Source: Planctomycetaceae bacterium (lineage in GTDB: Bacteria > Planctomycetota > Planctomycetia > Isosphaerales > Isosphaeraceae). From it: a stretch of 7,240 nucleotides of DNA. Below the pieces are notes generated by a model, which did no database searches, was not told where the DNA came from, and was given only the letters and a program-made list of their open reading frames with translations. The translations under genes and the position numbers were made by a program. Below, in pieces: positions 1 to 6,107 of this stretch. The stretch is from contig JAFANO010000486.1 of NCBI GenBank assembly GCA_019232645.1, positions 1-7,240 on the forward strand, read 5' to 3'. Numbering within the stretch: the stretch's first letter is position 1; each line of letters opens with the position of its first letter.

Positions 1-2
1 TG

Positions 3-1427
3 CTGACGGCGCTGCCGGCGGTCTGGCATGTGGTCGATTTCGAGGACGATACCGACGCCGAGTTCCCCCGGGTGGTCCGGCCGACGTTCAGCCGGCGGCC
101 GCCCCCGGCGTACCGGCTGGCCGAGCCGGGCGACACGATCGACCGCGTGGCGCTCTACCTGTCGGCGTGGGCGACCGTGCTCGCGCTGACGGGGCTCGGC
201 CTGGGACTGGTCCGGGCCCGGTCGGGGCTCTGGCCGGCGGCGCTCGCGATCGCGCTGGCGGGCTTCTGGTACGCGGCGACGCCCGGCCCGACGTTCGACG
301 GCTGGCACGGCCTGGGCTGGCGGGCGATCCTCGACGCCAAGGCCCCCCTGTCCTTGCGGGTCGCCCTGGTCGGGGCCGCGCTGGGGTTGTCGGCGATCGT
401 CGCGGCATCGGTCGTCGTGGCCTGGCCGCGGCGGCGGGAGGTCGTCGAGCGGGGCCGGGCCCAGCGAATTTCCTCGCTCCTGGTCGCCGCGCTGGTGCTG
501 GTCGCGTCGCGGCAGGTGGAGGTCCCCGGCGTCGAGCCCGTCGGATACTGGCCGCGCTGGATGATGGTCGCGGGGCTGATCGCCTTCGACCTGGCCCTGG
601 TGCGCGCGATGCCTCGCCCCGCCGCGGCGGGCTGGCTCCGGCGGGCCGGGCTCTGGCTGGCGGCCACGTCGGGGTGGGCGGGGCTGGTCGCGGCCGGGCT
701 CTGGCTGACGTGGTATCACCGGCCCCTGGAACGGTTCAAGGCGGTGGTCCCCGGCAAGATCTACATCTCCGCGATGCCCACGGCGCGGGGGCTGGAGATC
801 GCGCATCGCCGCCACCACTTCAAGACGATCATCAACCTGTTCCCCGAAGACACCCCGGACCGGAGCCCCCGGCTCCCCGACGAGCAGCGCTTCGCCCGCG
901 AGCACGGGATCCGCTTCCTCTGCAACACGTCCGGCGAGGCCCACGCCGACGCGTTCCTCGACCAGACCCTGGCGCTCGCCCGGGATCCGGACGCCTGGCC
1001 GATCCTGATCCATTGCCACGCCTGCCAGGACCGCACGCCTGCCTGGGTGGGGATCTACCGCTTCGTCGTCGAGGGCCGGCCCCTCGTGCAGGTCATGCAA
1101 GAGATCGAACGCCATCGCGGCTATCGGCCCAAGGCGTCGGTGACGCTGCTCTACAACCGGGTCCTGGAGCCTCGCGCCCCCCGGCGCTACGCGAGCGACC
1201 CGACCGCCGCGCTGCTCCGGCGTTGTGCCGCGGGGACGCACGACCCGTTCGACGACGTCAAGCCGGTCCCCGCCGGCGACGGCGCGAACCCCGCCCCGCC
1301 GGTGCGCGTCTCCCGACCGCCCGAGACGAGCGACCGGGGACCGAGCTTGACTCTCGGTCGGCGATCGCTAGAGTACCACCAGACCCTCGCCGACCCGAGC
1401 CTCCACGAATCGGCCCCGCCACCATGA
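3..1427 (+). CDS. Membrane-anchored CX5R tyrosine/dual-specificity phosphatase-like protein, 5' partial
   Basis: The frame is open from the first complete codon (position 3). The protein-like sequence upstream of the GTG at 30 (LTALPAVWH...) suggests that the true start lies outside the window. Counting from the GTG at 30 (465 codons), hydrophobic segments lie near residues 42-62, 66-82, 108-131, 147-160, 176-193 and 206-228, so the N-terminal half is a five- to six-pass membrane region. The C-terminal half reads like a Siw14/DSP-type phosphatase: GKIYISAMPT near 242-251, KTIINLFPED near 265-274, then the P-loop HCHACQDRT at 328-336, with C329 as the expected nucleophile and R335 as the phosphate-binding arginine. 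The family would hydrolyse a phosphate ester on protein or a small molecule; the substrate is unknown. The usual P-loop Gly (HCxxGxxR) is Cys332 here. The last 80 or so residues are Pro/Arg-rich, look disordered, and overlap the promoter of the next gene. The phosphatase fold is fairly secure; activity is not. Confidence 0.75.
   Translation: MTALPAVWHVVDFEDDTDAEFPRVVRPTFSRRPPPAYRLAEPGDTIDRVALYLSAWATVLALTGLGLGLVRARSGLWPAALAIALAGFWYAATPGPTFDGWHGLGWRAILDAKAPLSLRVALVGAALGLSAIVAASVVVAWPRRREVVERGRAQRISSLLVAALVLVASRQVEVPGVEPVGYWPRWMMVAGLIAFDLALVRAMPRPAAAGWLRRAGLWLAATSGWAGLVAAGLWLTWYHRPLERFKAVVPGKIYISAMPTARGLEIAHRRHHFKTIINLFPEDTPDRSPRLPDEQRFAREHGIRFLCNTSGEAHADAFLDQTLALARDPDAWPILIHCHACQDRTPAWVGIYRFVVEGRPLVQVMQEIERHRGYRPKASVTLLYNRVLEPRAPRRYASDPTAALLRRCAAGTHDPFDDVKPVPAGDGANPAPPVRVSRPPETSDRGPSLTLGRRSLEYHQTLADPSLHESAPPP
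1347..1374 (+). promoter_or_regulatory. Sigma-70-like promoter for the aminotransferase gene, inside the upstream CDS
   Basis: TTGACT (1347-1352) is separated by 16 bases from TAGAGT (1369-1374), close to the -35/-10 consensus at an acceptable spacing. The -10 box sits in the octamer GCTAGAGT. Transcription would start near 1381, leaving a leader of about 43 bases before the ATG at 1424. The element lies within the last 80 bases of the phosphatase CDS, so the downstream gene may be transcribed both by read-through and on its own. Seen in the sequence; activity is inferred. Confidence 0.55.
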
Positions 1428-2710
1428 CATCCCGAGATCGCCTCAGCGCCGCGTCCGAGCGGACCAGCCCTCCACCGATCAGCACCCTGATGCAGATGGC
1501 GCTCGACACTCCCGGGCTGATCTCGCTGGCGGCCGGGTTCGTGGACCAGAAGAGCCTGCCCGTCGAGGCGGTCGCGCGGGGGGTCGCGGCGATCCTGTCC
1601 GACCCGGACGAGGGCCGGCGGGCCTTGCAGTACGGCACGACGATCGGCGACCTCGACTTCCGGACCCGTCTGGTCGAGCAGCTCGAGCGGGACGAGGGGG
1701 CGGACCCCGGCGCCTTCCGCCACGTGCTGCCCCGGACGGTCGTCACGACCGGGTCGCAGCAGTTGCTCTCCCTGGTGGCCGAGGCGCTGCTCGACCCCGG
1801 CGACATCGTCCTGGTCGAGTCGCCGACCTACTTCGTCTACCTCGGCGTGCTGGAGACGCGCGGGGCGCACGTCATCGGGATCAGGACCGACGGCGACGGA
1901 CTCCGGCTCGACGTCCTGGAGCACACCCTGGTCGACCTGGAGGCGCGCGGGCTGCTCGGCCGCGTCAAGCTGATCTACACCGTCTCCGAGCACGCCAACC
2001 CGACGGGGATCTGCCTGGCCGAGTCGCGTCGCGGGCCGCTGGTGGAGGTGGCACGGCGGTGGTCGAAGCGGCGGCGGATCTACATCCTGGAGGACGCGGC
2101 GTATCGCGGCCTGACGTTCGATCGGGCGGACCCGCCGAGCGTCTGGCGGCACGACCCGGAGGGGGACACGGTGATCCTGGCCCGGACCTTCAGCAAGACG
2201 TTCAGCCCCGGGCTCAAGATGGGCTACGGCATCTTGCCCGGGCCGCTGCTCGACGCCGTGCTGCGGCTCAAGGGGAACCAGGACTTCGGCTCGTCGCACT
2301 TCACCCAGCAACTCCTGGAACGGCTGATCGCCGACGGCAGCTACGAGCGGCACGTCGAGAGGCTGGTCGGGGTCTATCGCCACAAGTGCAACGTGATGGT
2401 GGAGGCGCTCGATGCGCACCTGGGGCCGTTCGAGGACGTGGTCTCGTGGACCCGTCCCAAGGGGGGGCTCTACGTCTGGCTGACGGTCCCCGAGGGGCTC
2501 GACACCGGCCCCGACGGCCCGCTCTTCTCGAGGTCGATCCGCGCGGGGGTGCTCTACGTCCCGGGCGCGTACTGCTTCGCCGCGGAGCCCGGCCCGTTGC
2601 CGAGGAACCACGCACGGCTCTGCTTCGGGGTGCCGGGCGATGTCGAGCTGGAGGACGGGGCGCGCCGGCTGGCGGCCGCCCTGGCCGAATGTCTGGATCT
2701 CGTCGCCTGA
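1424..2710 (+). CDS. PLP-dependent class I/II aminotransferase (ARO8/LysN-like)
   Basis: This encodes a 428-residue cytoplasmic fold-type I PLP enzyme that should move an amino group between an amino acid and a 2-oxo acid. Visible landmarks in order: the N-terminal arm with LISLAAGF near 32-39; TGSQQLLSLVAEALLDPGD, the cofactor phosphate region, near 109-127; ESPTYF near 132-137; NPTG at 192-195; D224 and Y227 (EDAAYRG), which contact the pyridine ring; the Schiff-base lysine K258 in TFSKTFSPGLKMGYG; GGLYVWL in the small domain; and the carboxylate-binding arginine R398 in ARLCFG. All key residues are present. The pattern fits the COG1167 group (aromatic/2-aminoadipate aminotransferases) without the GntR-type DNA-binding domain of MocR regulators. 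The ATG overlaps the upstream TGA (ATGA) and has no clear Shine-Dalgarno sequence, so coupled translation or SD-independent initiation is likely. An ATG at 1490 would cut off the conserved arm. The substrate cannot be told, as no biosynthetic partner is nearby. Confidence 0.9.
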   Translation: MTSRDRLSAASERTSPPPISTLMQMALDTPGLISLAAGFVDQKSLPVEAVARGVAAILSDPDEGRRALQYGTTIGDLDFRTRLVEQLERDEGADPGAFRHVLPRTVVTTGSQQLLSLVAEALLDPGDIVLVESPTYFVYLGVLETRGAHVIGIRTDGDGLRLDVLEHTLVDLEARGLLGRVKLIYTVSEHANPTGICLAESRRGPLVEVARRWSKRRRIYILEDAAYRGLTFDRADPPSVWRHDPEGDTVILARTFSKTFSPGLKMGYGILPGPLLDAVLRLKGNQDFGSSHFTQQLLERLIADGSYERHVERLVGVYRHKCNVMVEALDAHLGPFEDVVSWTRPKGGLYVWLTVPEGLDTGPDGPLFSRSIRAGVLYVPGAYCFAAEPGPLPRNHARLCFGVPGDVELEDGARRLAAALAECLDLVA

Positions 2711-2718
2711 ACGTGGAG

Positions 2719-2740
2719 GCGGTCGGGCCCTCCCGGCCGC
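2719..2740 (+). terminator. Strong GC hairpin just after the aminotransferase stop
   Basis: GCGGTCGGG (2719-2727) and CCCGGCCGC (2732-2740) form a nine-pair stem with one T-G wobble and a CCCT loop, starting nine bases after the TGA. No T-run follows, so it is not a classical intrinsic terminator. It could weaken transcription into lptF, protect the mRNA 3' end, or act with Rho. Confidence 0.4.
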
Positions 2741-2788
2741 GGGGCGGCGGGTGCGGTTCACCTGAGGCAAGGACGCGAGGGGGACGCC

Positions 2789-4000
2789 GTGCCGGGAATC
2801 CTACAGCGTTACGTCGCGGGCGAGGTCCTTCGCGCCTTCCTGCTGGCCCTGCTGACGATCACCACCGTCATCGTCCTGTTCATGGTGATGATCGAGGCCG
2901 CCAAGATGGGCCTCACGCCGCGCGAGATCCTCAACCTCGTCCCCTACGTCATCCCGGGCAGCCTGCCGTACACGATCCCGGTCTCGCTGCTGTTCGCGGT
3001 CACGGTGGTCTACGGCCGGCTGGCCTCCGACAACGAGGTCATCGCCGTCAAGACCGCCGGCCTCAGCGCCTGGACGGTCCTCCGGCCGTCGGTCGTGCTC
3101 GGCTTCGGCCTCAGCGCGTTGATGCTCTACCTGAGCTGGGCCCCGATCCCGCGCGCCAACAACCTCGCCAAGCTGATCGTCTTCAAGAACATGGAGGAGA
3201 TGTTCTACAAGTTCCTCAAGCGCGACCGCGAGTTCAACAATACCCGCTGGCCGTTCCTGATCAAGGTGCGCGACGTCGAGGGCAAGGTGATGCTCGGACC
3301 GACCTTCAAGCAGCGCGGCCGCGACCCGAAGAACCCGACCCAGTTCGGCATGATCGTCCAGGCCCAGCGGGCGACCCTCCACTTCGACACCGAGCACAGC
3401 AACGCCCGCGTCTACCTCGACCGCGCCGAGGTCCAGCGGATCGGCCCGCAGGACGACGTCGTCATCGTCAACGACAAGTATCTCGACATCCCGATCCCAA
3501 ACGACAACAAGCTCCTGCTGGAGAAGCGGATCCAGGAGCGGACCACCTCGGAGCTGGTCGAGGAGCAGGCGACGTTCCGCTGGCTGATGGCCCAGGAGCG
3601 GAAGCGCCAGGCGATGGCCGCCGCGCTCTGGATCGGCTCGGGCCGGATCAACCGGGTCTCCTGGGACCAGGTCCAGCGGTCGTTCCTCGACTACGGCACC
3701 TGGGACATGAGATGGAAGGAATATGAGACCGAGAAGCACCTCCGGATCGCGATGTCCTGCGGCAGCTTCTTCTTCGTCATGCTGGGGGCGCCGGTGGGCA
3801 TCCTGTTCGCCCGCCGCGACTTCCTCAGCGCGTTCATCTCCTGCTTCGTGCCGATCATCATCCTGTACTACCCGCTGACGCTTCTGGGCGTGAACCTGAG
3901 CAAGGAAGGCCTCCTGAACGCGACGCTCGCGCTCTGGTCGGGCAACGCCGTCCTGGCCGTGCTGACCGGATTGGTCCTGCCCTCGGTCATGAAGCACTGA
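2789..4000 (+). CDS. lptF: LptF-like lipopolysaccharide export permease (YjgP/YjgQ family)
   Basis: This is a 403-residue inner-membrane subunit of the LptB2FG transporter, which extracts lipopolysaccharide and passes it to the periplasmic bridge. Three N-terminal hydrophobic segments (about 15-36, 51-75, 100-120) and three C-terminal ones (about 320-340, 345-368, 378-400) flank a periplasmic domain, the normal topology of the family. The stretch after TM2, GRLASDNEVIAVKTAGLS near 77-94, is the family hallmark, and the C-terminal EKHLRI...APVGILFARR segment also fits. The GTG start has GAGG at 2777-2780, eight bases upstream; no better start is seen. Residues 240-318 form a charged, helix-rich stretch between the beta domain and TM4 (LLLEKRIQERTT..., AQERKRQAMAAA) that makes the protein longer than the roughly 366-residue Escherichia coli LptF. 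It lies 67 bases upstream of a second permease of the same family, as expected for an lptF-lptG operon. Family sure; F versus G is assigned by order and similarity. Confidence 0.87.
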   Translation: MPGILQRYVAGEVLRAFLLALLTITTVIVLFMVMIEAAKMGLTPREILNLVPYVIPGSLPYTIPVSLLFAVTVVYGRLASDNEVIAVKTAGLSAWTVLRPSVVLGFGLSALMLYLSWAPIPRANNLAKLIVFKNMEEMFYKFLKRDREFNNTRWPFLIKVRDVEGKVMLGPTFKQRGRDPKNPTQFGMIVQAQRATLHFDTEHSNARVYLDRAEVQRIGPQDDVVIVNDKYLDIPIPNDNKLLLEKRIQERTTSELVEEQATFRWLMAQERKRQAMAAALWIGSGRINRVSWDQVQRSFLDYGTWDMRWKEYETEKHLRIAMSCGSFFFVMLGAPVGILFARRDFLSAFISCFVPIIILYYPLTLLGVNLSKEGLLNATLALWSGNAVLAVLTGLVLPSVMKH

Positions 4001-4020
4001 GGGCGAGGGCCCGTCCCCGT

Positions 4021-4037
4021 CCGGGGCGACACCCCGG
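4021..4037 (+). other. Small hairpin between lptF and lptG
   Basis: CCGGGG (4021-4026) and CCCCGG (4032-4037) form a perfect six-pair stem with a five-base loop (CGACA). It lies in the 67-base gap between the two permease genes, 17 bases upstream of the Shine-Dalgarno region. There is no T-run, so read-through is expected. It may tune relative expression or mRNA decay, or be incidental in such GC-rich DNA. Confidence 0.3.
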
Positions 4038-4067
4038 CCCCGCAAGGCTTCAGGGAAGGAGTCGACG

Positions 4068-5225
4068 ATGCGGATCCTCGATCGCCAGCGCTACTGGGCC
4101 TTCTTCAAGGCGTACGTCATCTGCTTCATCGCGCTGGTCGGCCTCTATGTGGTCATCGACGCGTTCTCGAACCTCGACGAGTTCGCCAAGCGGGCCGACG
4201 GGGCGGCCGAGATGTTCCAGGTGATGGGGCGGTTCTACCTCGTGCACATGACCCAGTTCTACGACCGGCTCTGCGGCGTCATCGGGATGATGGCGGCGAT
4301 CTTCACCGTCACCTGGATGCAGAGGAACAACGAGCTGCTGGCGATGCTGGCCGCCGGCATCAGCACGCAGCGGGTGATCCGGCCGGTCTGGATCTCGGCG
4401 ATCCTCGTCAGCGCGCTGGCCGTGCTCAACCAGGAGCTGGTCATCCCCCCCCTCGCCGAGGAGCTCCAGAAGTCGCACGACGACGACGGCGAGCGCAAGG
4501 TCCTGGTCTACGGCCGCTATGACTCCGACGGCATCTACATCCACGGCCGCGAGGCCGACCGGGCGACGCGCACGGTCCTCTCGTTCAACGCGACCCTGCC
4601 GGTCACGGTCTTCGGCGCGATCCACGAGCTCGACGCCAAGCAGGCGCAGCACATCCCCGAGGACCACCCGAGGGCGCCGCTCAAGGGGGGTTGGCTCCTC
4701 CGGGGCGCCCACCTCAACCCCCCGGTCCCCGACAAGGAGCTGAGGGAGGGGCGGATCGTCCGCGTCGAGGACCTCGAGGGCTTCCCCCGCCCCTTCGGCG
4801 ACCAGGTCAACCTCGAGGGCGCGTCGTACTTCCTCCGGACGCGCCTCTCGTTCGAGGCGGTCACGCGGATCCGCCAGTGGTACCAGTACGCCAACACCGT
4901 CGACCTGATCCGGGGCCTCGATGACCCGACCAACGAGCCCGAGAAGCTCGAGATGGCCGTCTTCCTCCACAGCCGGATCCTCCGCCCCTGCTTGTCCCTG
5001 AACCTGATGTTCCTGAGCCTCCCCCTTGTGCTCGGGGGCTTCGGCCGCAACATGTTCGTCAACCTCGGCCTGTCGCTGGGGACCTCGGCGCTGTTCTACG
5101 GCGCCTGCTTCCTGTCGCAATACCTCGGCGACGACGCGGTCATCCCCCCCGAGCTGGCGGCCTGGGCCCCCCTGATCGGATTCGGGAGCCTAGCCGTCGC
5201 GCGCTGGGACACCATCCGGACCTGA
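4068..5225 (+). CDS. lptG: LptG-like lipopolysaccharide export permease (YjgP/YjgQ family)
   Basis: This 385-residue inner-membrane protein is the likely partner of the upstream LptF in LptB2FG. Hydrophobic segments lie near residues 12-32, 66-84, 103-122, 306-323, 327-350 and 363-378, giving three helices on each side of a periplasmic beta domain (about 125-300). The loop after TM2, QRNNELLAMLAAGIST near 85-100, matches the conserved element that contacts the ATPase LptB (compare the SEL/V...AAGF/G pattern of the family). HSRILRPCLSLNL before TM4 is also typical. The ATG follows AAGGAG (4056-4061) with a six-base spacer, the strongest ribosome binding site in the window. The length is close to the usual 360 or so residues, with modest insertions in the periplasmic part (Asp/Pro-rich 190-240). 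No lptA, lptB or lptC gene is in view; these would have to be encoded elsewhere. Family sure; paralogue label inferred from gene order. Confidence 0.87.
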   Translation: MRILDRQRYWAFFKAYVICFIALVGLYVVIDAFSNLDEFAKRADGAAEMFQVMGRFYLVHMTQFYDRLCGVIGMMAAIFTVTWMQRNNELLAMLAAGISTQRVIRPVWISAILVSALAVLNQELVIPPLAEELQKSHDDDGERKVLVYGRYDSDGIYIHGREADRATRTVLSFNATLPVTVFGAIHELDAKQAQHIPEDHPRAPLKGGWLLRGAHLNPPVPDKELREGRIVRVEDLEGFPRPFGDQVNLEGASYFLRTRLSFEAVTRIRQWYQYANTVDLIRGLDDPTNEPEKLEMAVFLHSRILRPCLSLNLMFLSLPLVLGGFGRNMFVNLGLSLGTSALFYGACFLSQYLGDDAVIPPELAAWAPLIGFGSLAVARWDTIRT

Positions 5226-5399
5226 GCGGAGGCTTCCCGCGCGCGACGCGACCTCGATCGCGGGCGATCCCCTGAATTTCGGTGGTGTCCTCACCCGCTT
5301 GGACGCGGATTTCCATGCAGCGCCGGTGTGGCCCCCGTGCGGATGCCCAGGGCGGCCAACTCGGGAGAGGCGCCGGTCCCCTCGCAACCCCGGCCCCGG

Positions 5400-5837
5400 C
5401 CGGTGCGGGATCGCGGCCCGCAGGAGATCGTGGCGATCCAGACGCCCAGGCCGCCCAGGAGCCGGAGCTTCAGCCGCCGCTCCTGCGGGGCGCGTCGTGG
5501 GGAGTCGGCCCGATCGGCGTCCCCTCTCTTCCAGGCTCGGCCTGGCCCCCCGGGATCATGGATTCGGCCACGAGGCTGGCGGTCATCTGATCGGCGAGGC
5601 GACGGAAGTGTCGTGGATCTCGATCTCGAGTCGTACGCCACTGGCGGAGATCTCTGCCAGGGGAGAGACGAGGGGGCCGCCCCTGGATTGGCTGCGGATC
5701 TCCATGGCCGCCTCGGGGTGCTGGGTTCCGGACAGATCAGAGTCAATGCGATCGAGACCCAAGAGCAACCGCCACGTTTCGGGAATCGACCCGGTCCCGA
5801 GGTACTTCTCGACGGCCGCGGCGATGTTGTGTTCCAG
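5400..5837 (-). pseudogene. Possible decayed minus-strand gene with coding-like stretches in three frames
   Basis: Read on the minus strand, 5837 to 5586 gives 84 codons of protein-like sequence (LEHNIAAAVEKYLG..., then ETWRLLLGLDRIDSDLSG) with 67 of 84 third positions G or C, ending in TGA at 5585-5583. A second frame takes over at about 5610 (HFRRLADQMTASLVAESM) and stops at 5472-5470. A third frame from about 5485 gives RRLKLRLLGGLGVWIATISC, a membrane-like segment with every third base G or C. Three abutting coding-like pieces in successive frames suggest a frameshifted relic about 145 codons long. The upstream end has no good ATG and no ribosome binding site. I do not recognise the family. 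Alternatives are chance open frames in GC-rich DNA, or an intact short gene restricted to 5583-5837 using an unusual start. Confidence 0.3.
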
Positions 5838-6001
5838 CCCTGATCTGCAATAAGTTAAAGTAAGGGCATGAAAACTTTGCCCAAACGATCGCACGGGTTC
5901 AACGGAAGTATCCAATGCTGCTCCCCGAAATGGACGAGCGGCGACGACAGTGGGCGGCCGCGGGATTGTAAAGATTATTACTGCGCAAGCCCTTTGTCGT
6001 G

Positions 6002-6009
6002 GCTAGAGT
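6002..6009 (+). promoter_or_regulatory. Candidate -10 element for the beta-helix gene
   Basis: GCTAGAGT at 6002-6009 is identical to the octamer that carries the -10 box of the aminotransferase promoter (1367-1374). It lies about 100 bases upstream of the ATG at 6108, next to the AT-rich tract. No good -35 is present at 16-18 bases; the best-placed hexamers (around 5981-5987) do not resemble TTGACA. The promoter may therefore need an activator or another sigma factor. Weak on its own. Confidence 0.3.
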
Positions 6010-6027
6010 CGCCTGGGACGCTAACCT

Positions 6028-6041
6028 GGAGGAGACCCTCC
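6028..6041 (+). other. Leader hairpin upstream of the beta-helix gene
   Basis: GGAGG (6028-6032) and CCTCC (6037-6041) form a perfect five-pair stem with an AGAC tetraloop, inside the presumed 5' leader. It sequesters a Shine-Dalgarno-like GGAGG about 75 bases before the start codon, but the working ribosome site (AAAGGG, 6095-6100) is outside it. A role is speculative. Confidence 0.25.
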
Positions 6042-6107
6042 TGCGGCCCATACTGCGCCTGGCCCCGCCGGCTTCTTCTCCTCAAGGAATAGGGAAAGGG
6101 ATCTCTC

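Larger units (their letters stand above)
5226..6107. other. Long intergenic region between lptG and the beta-helix gene
   Basis: No intact gene is convincing here. The left part (5226-5580) is GC-rich and contains open frames on both strands whose products are Arg/Pro/Gly-rich and protein-unlike. A short perfect inverted repeat, GATCGC-GG-GCGATC, lies at 5256-5269, and a looser pair, CCCGCG (5236-5241) and CGCGGG (5259-5264), overlaps it; neither is followed by a T-run, so termination after lptG is not obvious. The right part (about 5840-5990) is clearly AT-richer than the rest of the window and contains GGGCA (5864-5868) paired with TGCCC (5878-5882). This is where the promoter and control sites of the downstream gene are expected. 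The possible minus-strand gene relic is listed separately. Confidence 0.6.

Noticed and set aside
167..1423. Upstream extension of the aminotransferase frame through the phosphatase gene
   Set aside because: The extension is Arg/Gly/Pro-rich and lies in an alternative frame of a clear membrane/phosphatase gene; the aminotransferase begins naturally at ATG 1424.
1187..2770. Long minus-strand open frame opposite the aminotransferase
   Set aside because: It is a GC-rich antisense shadow; the + strand holds all catalytic residues of a complete enzyme family.
2801..4045. Minus-strand open frame opposite lptF with an Asp/Glu/His-rich product
   Set aside because: The composition is typical of antisense to a GC-rich membrane protein; the + strand frame has full LptF architecture. 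The similar frame at 4050-5120 opposite lptG is rejected for the same reason.
5236..5269. Intrinsic terminator after lptG
   Set aside because: Two short overlapping inverted repeats exist, but one has a two-base centre, the other a 17-base loop, and no T-run follows.
5299..5853. Plus-strand open frame of 184 codons after lptG
   Set aside because: It starts with TTG without a ribosome site, its first half is Arg/Pro/Gly-rich, and its second half is the antisense of a more protein-like minus frame.
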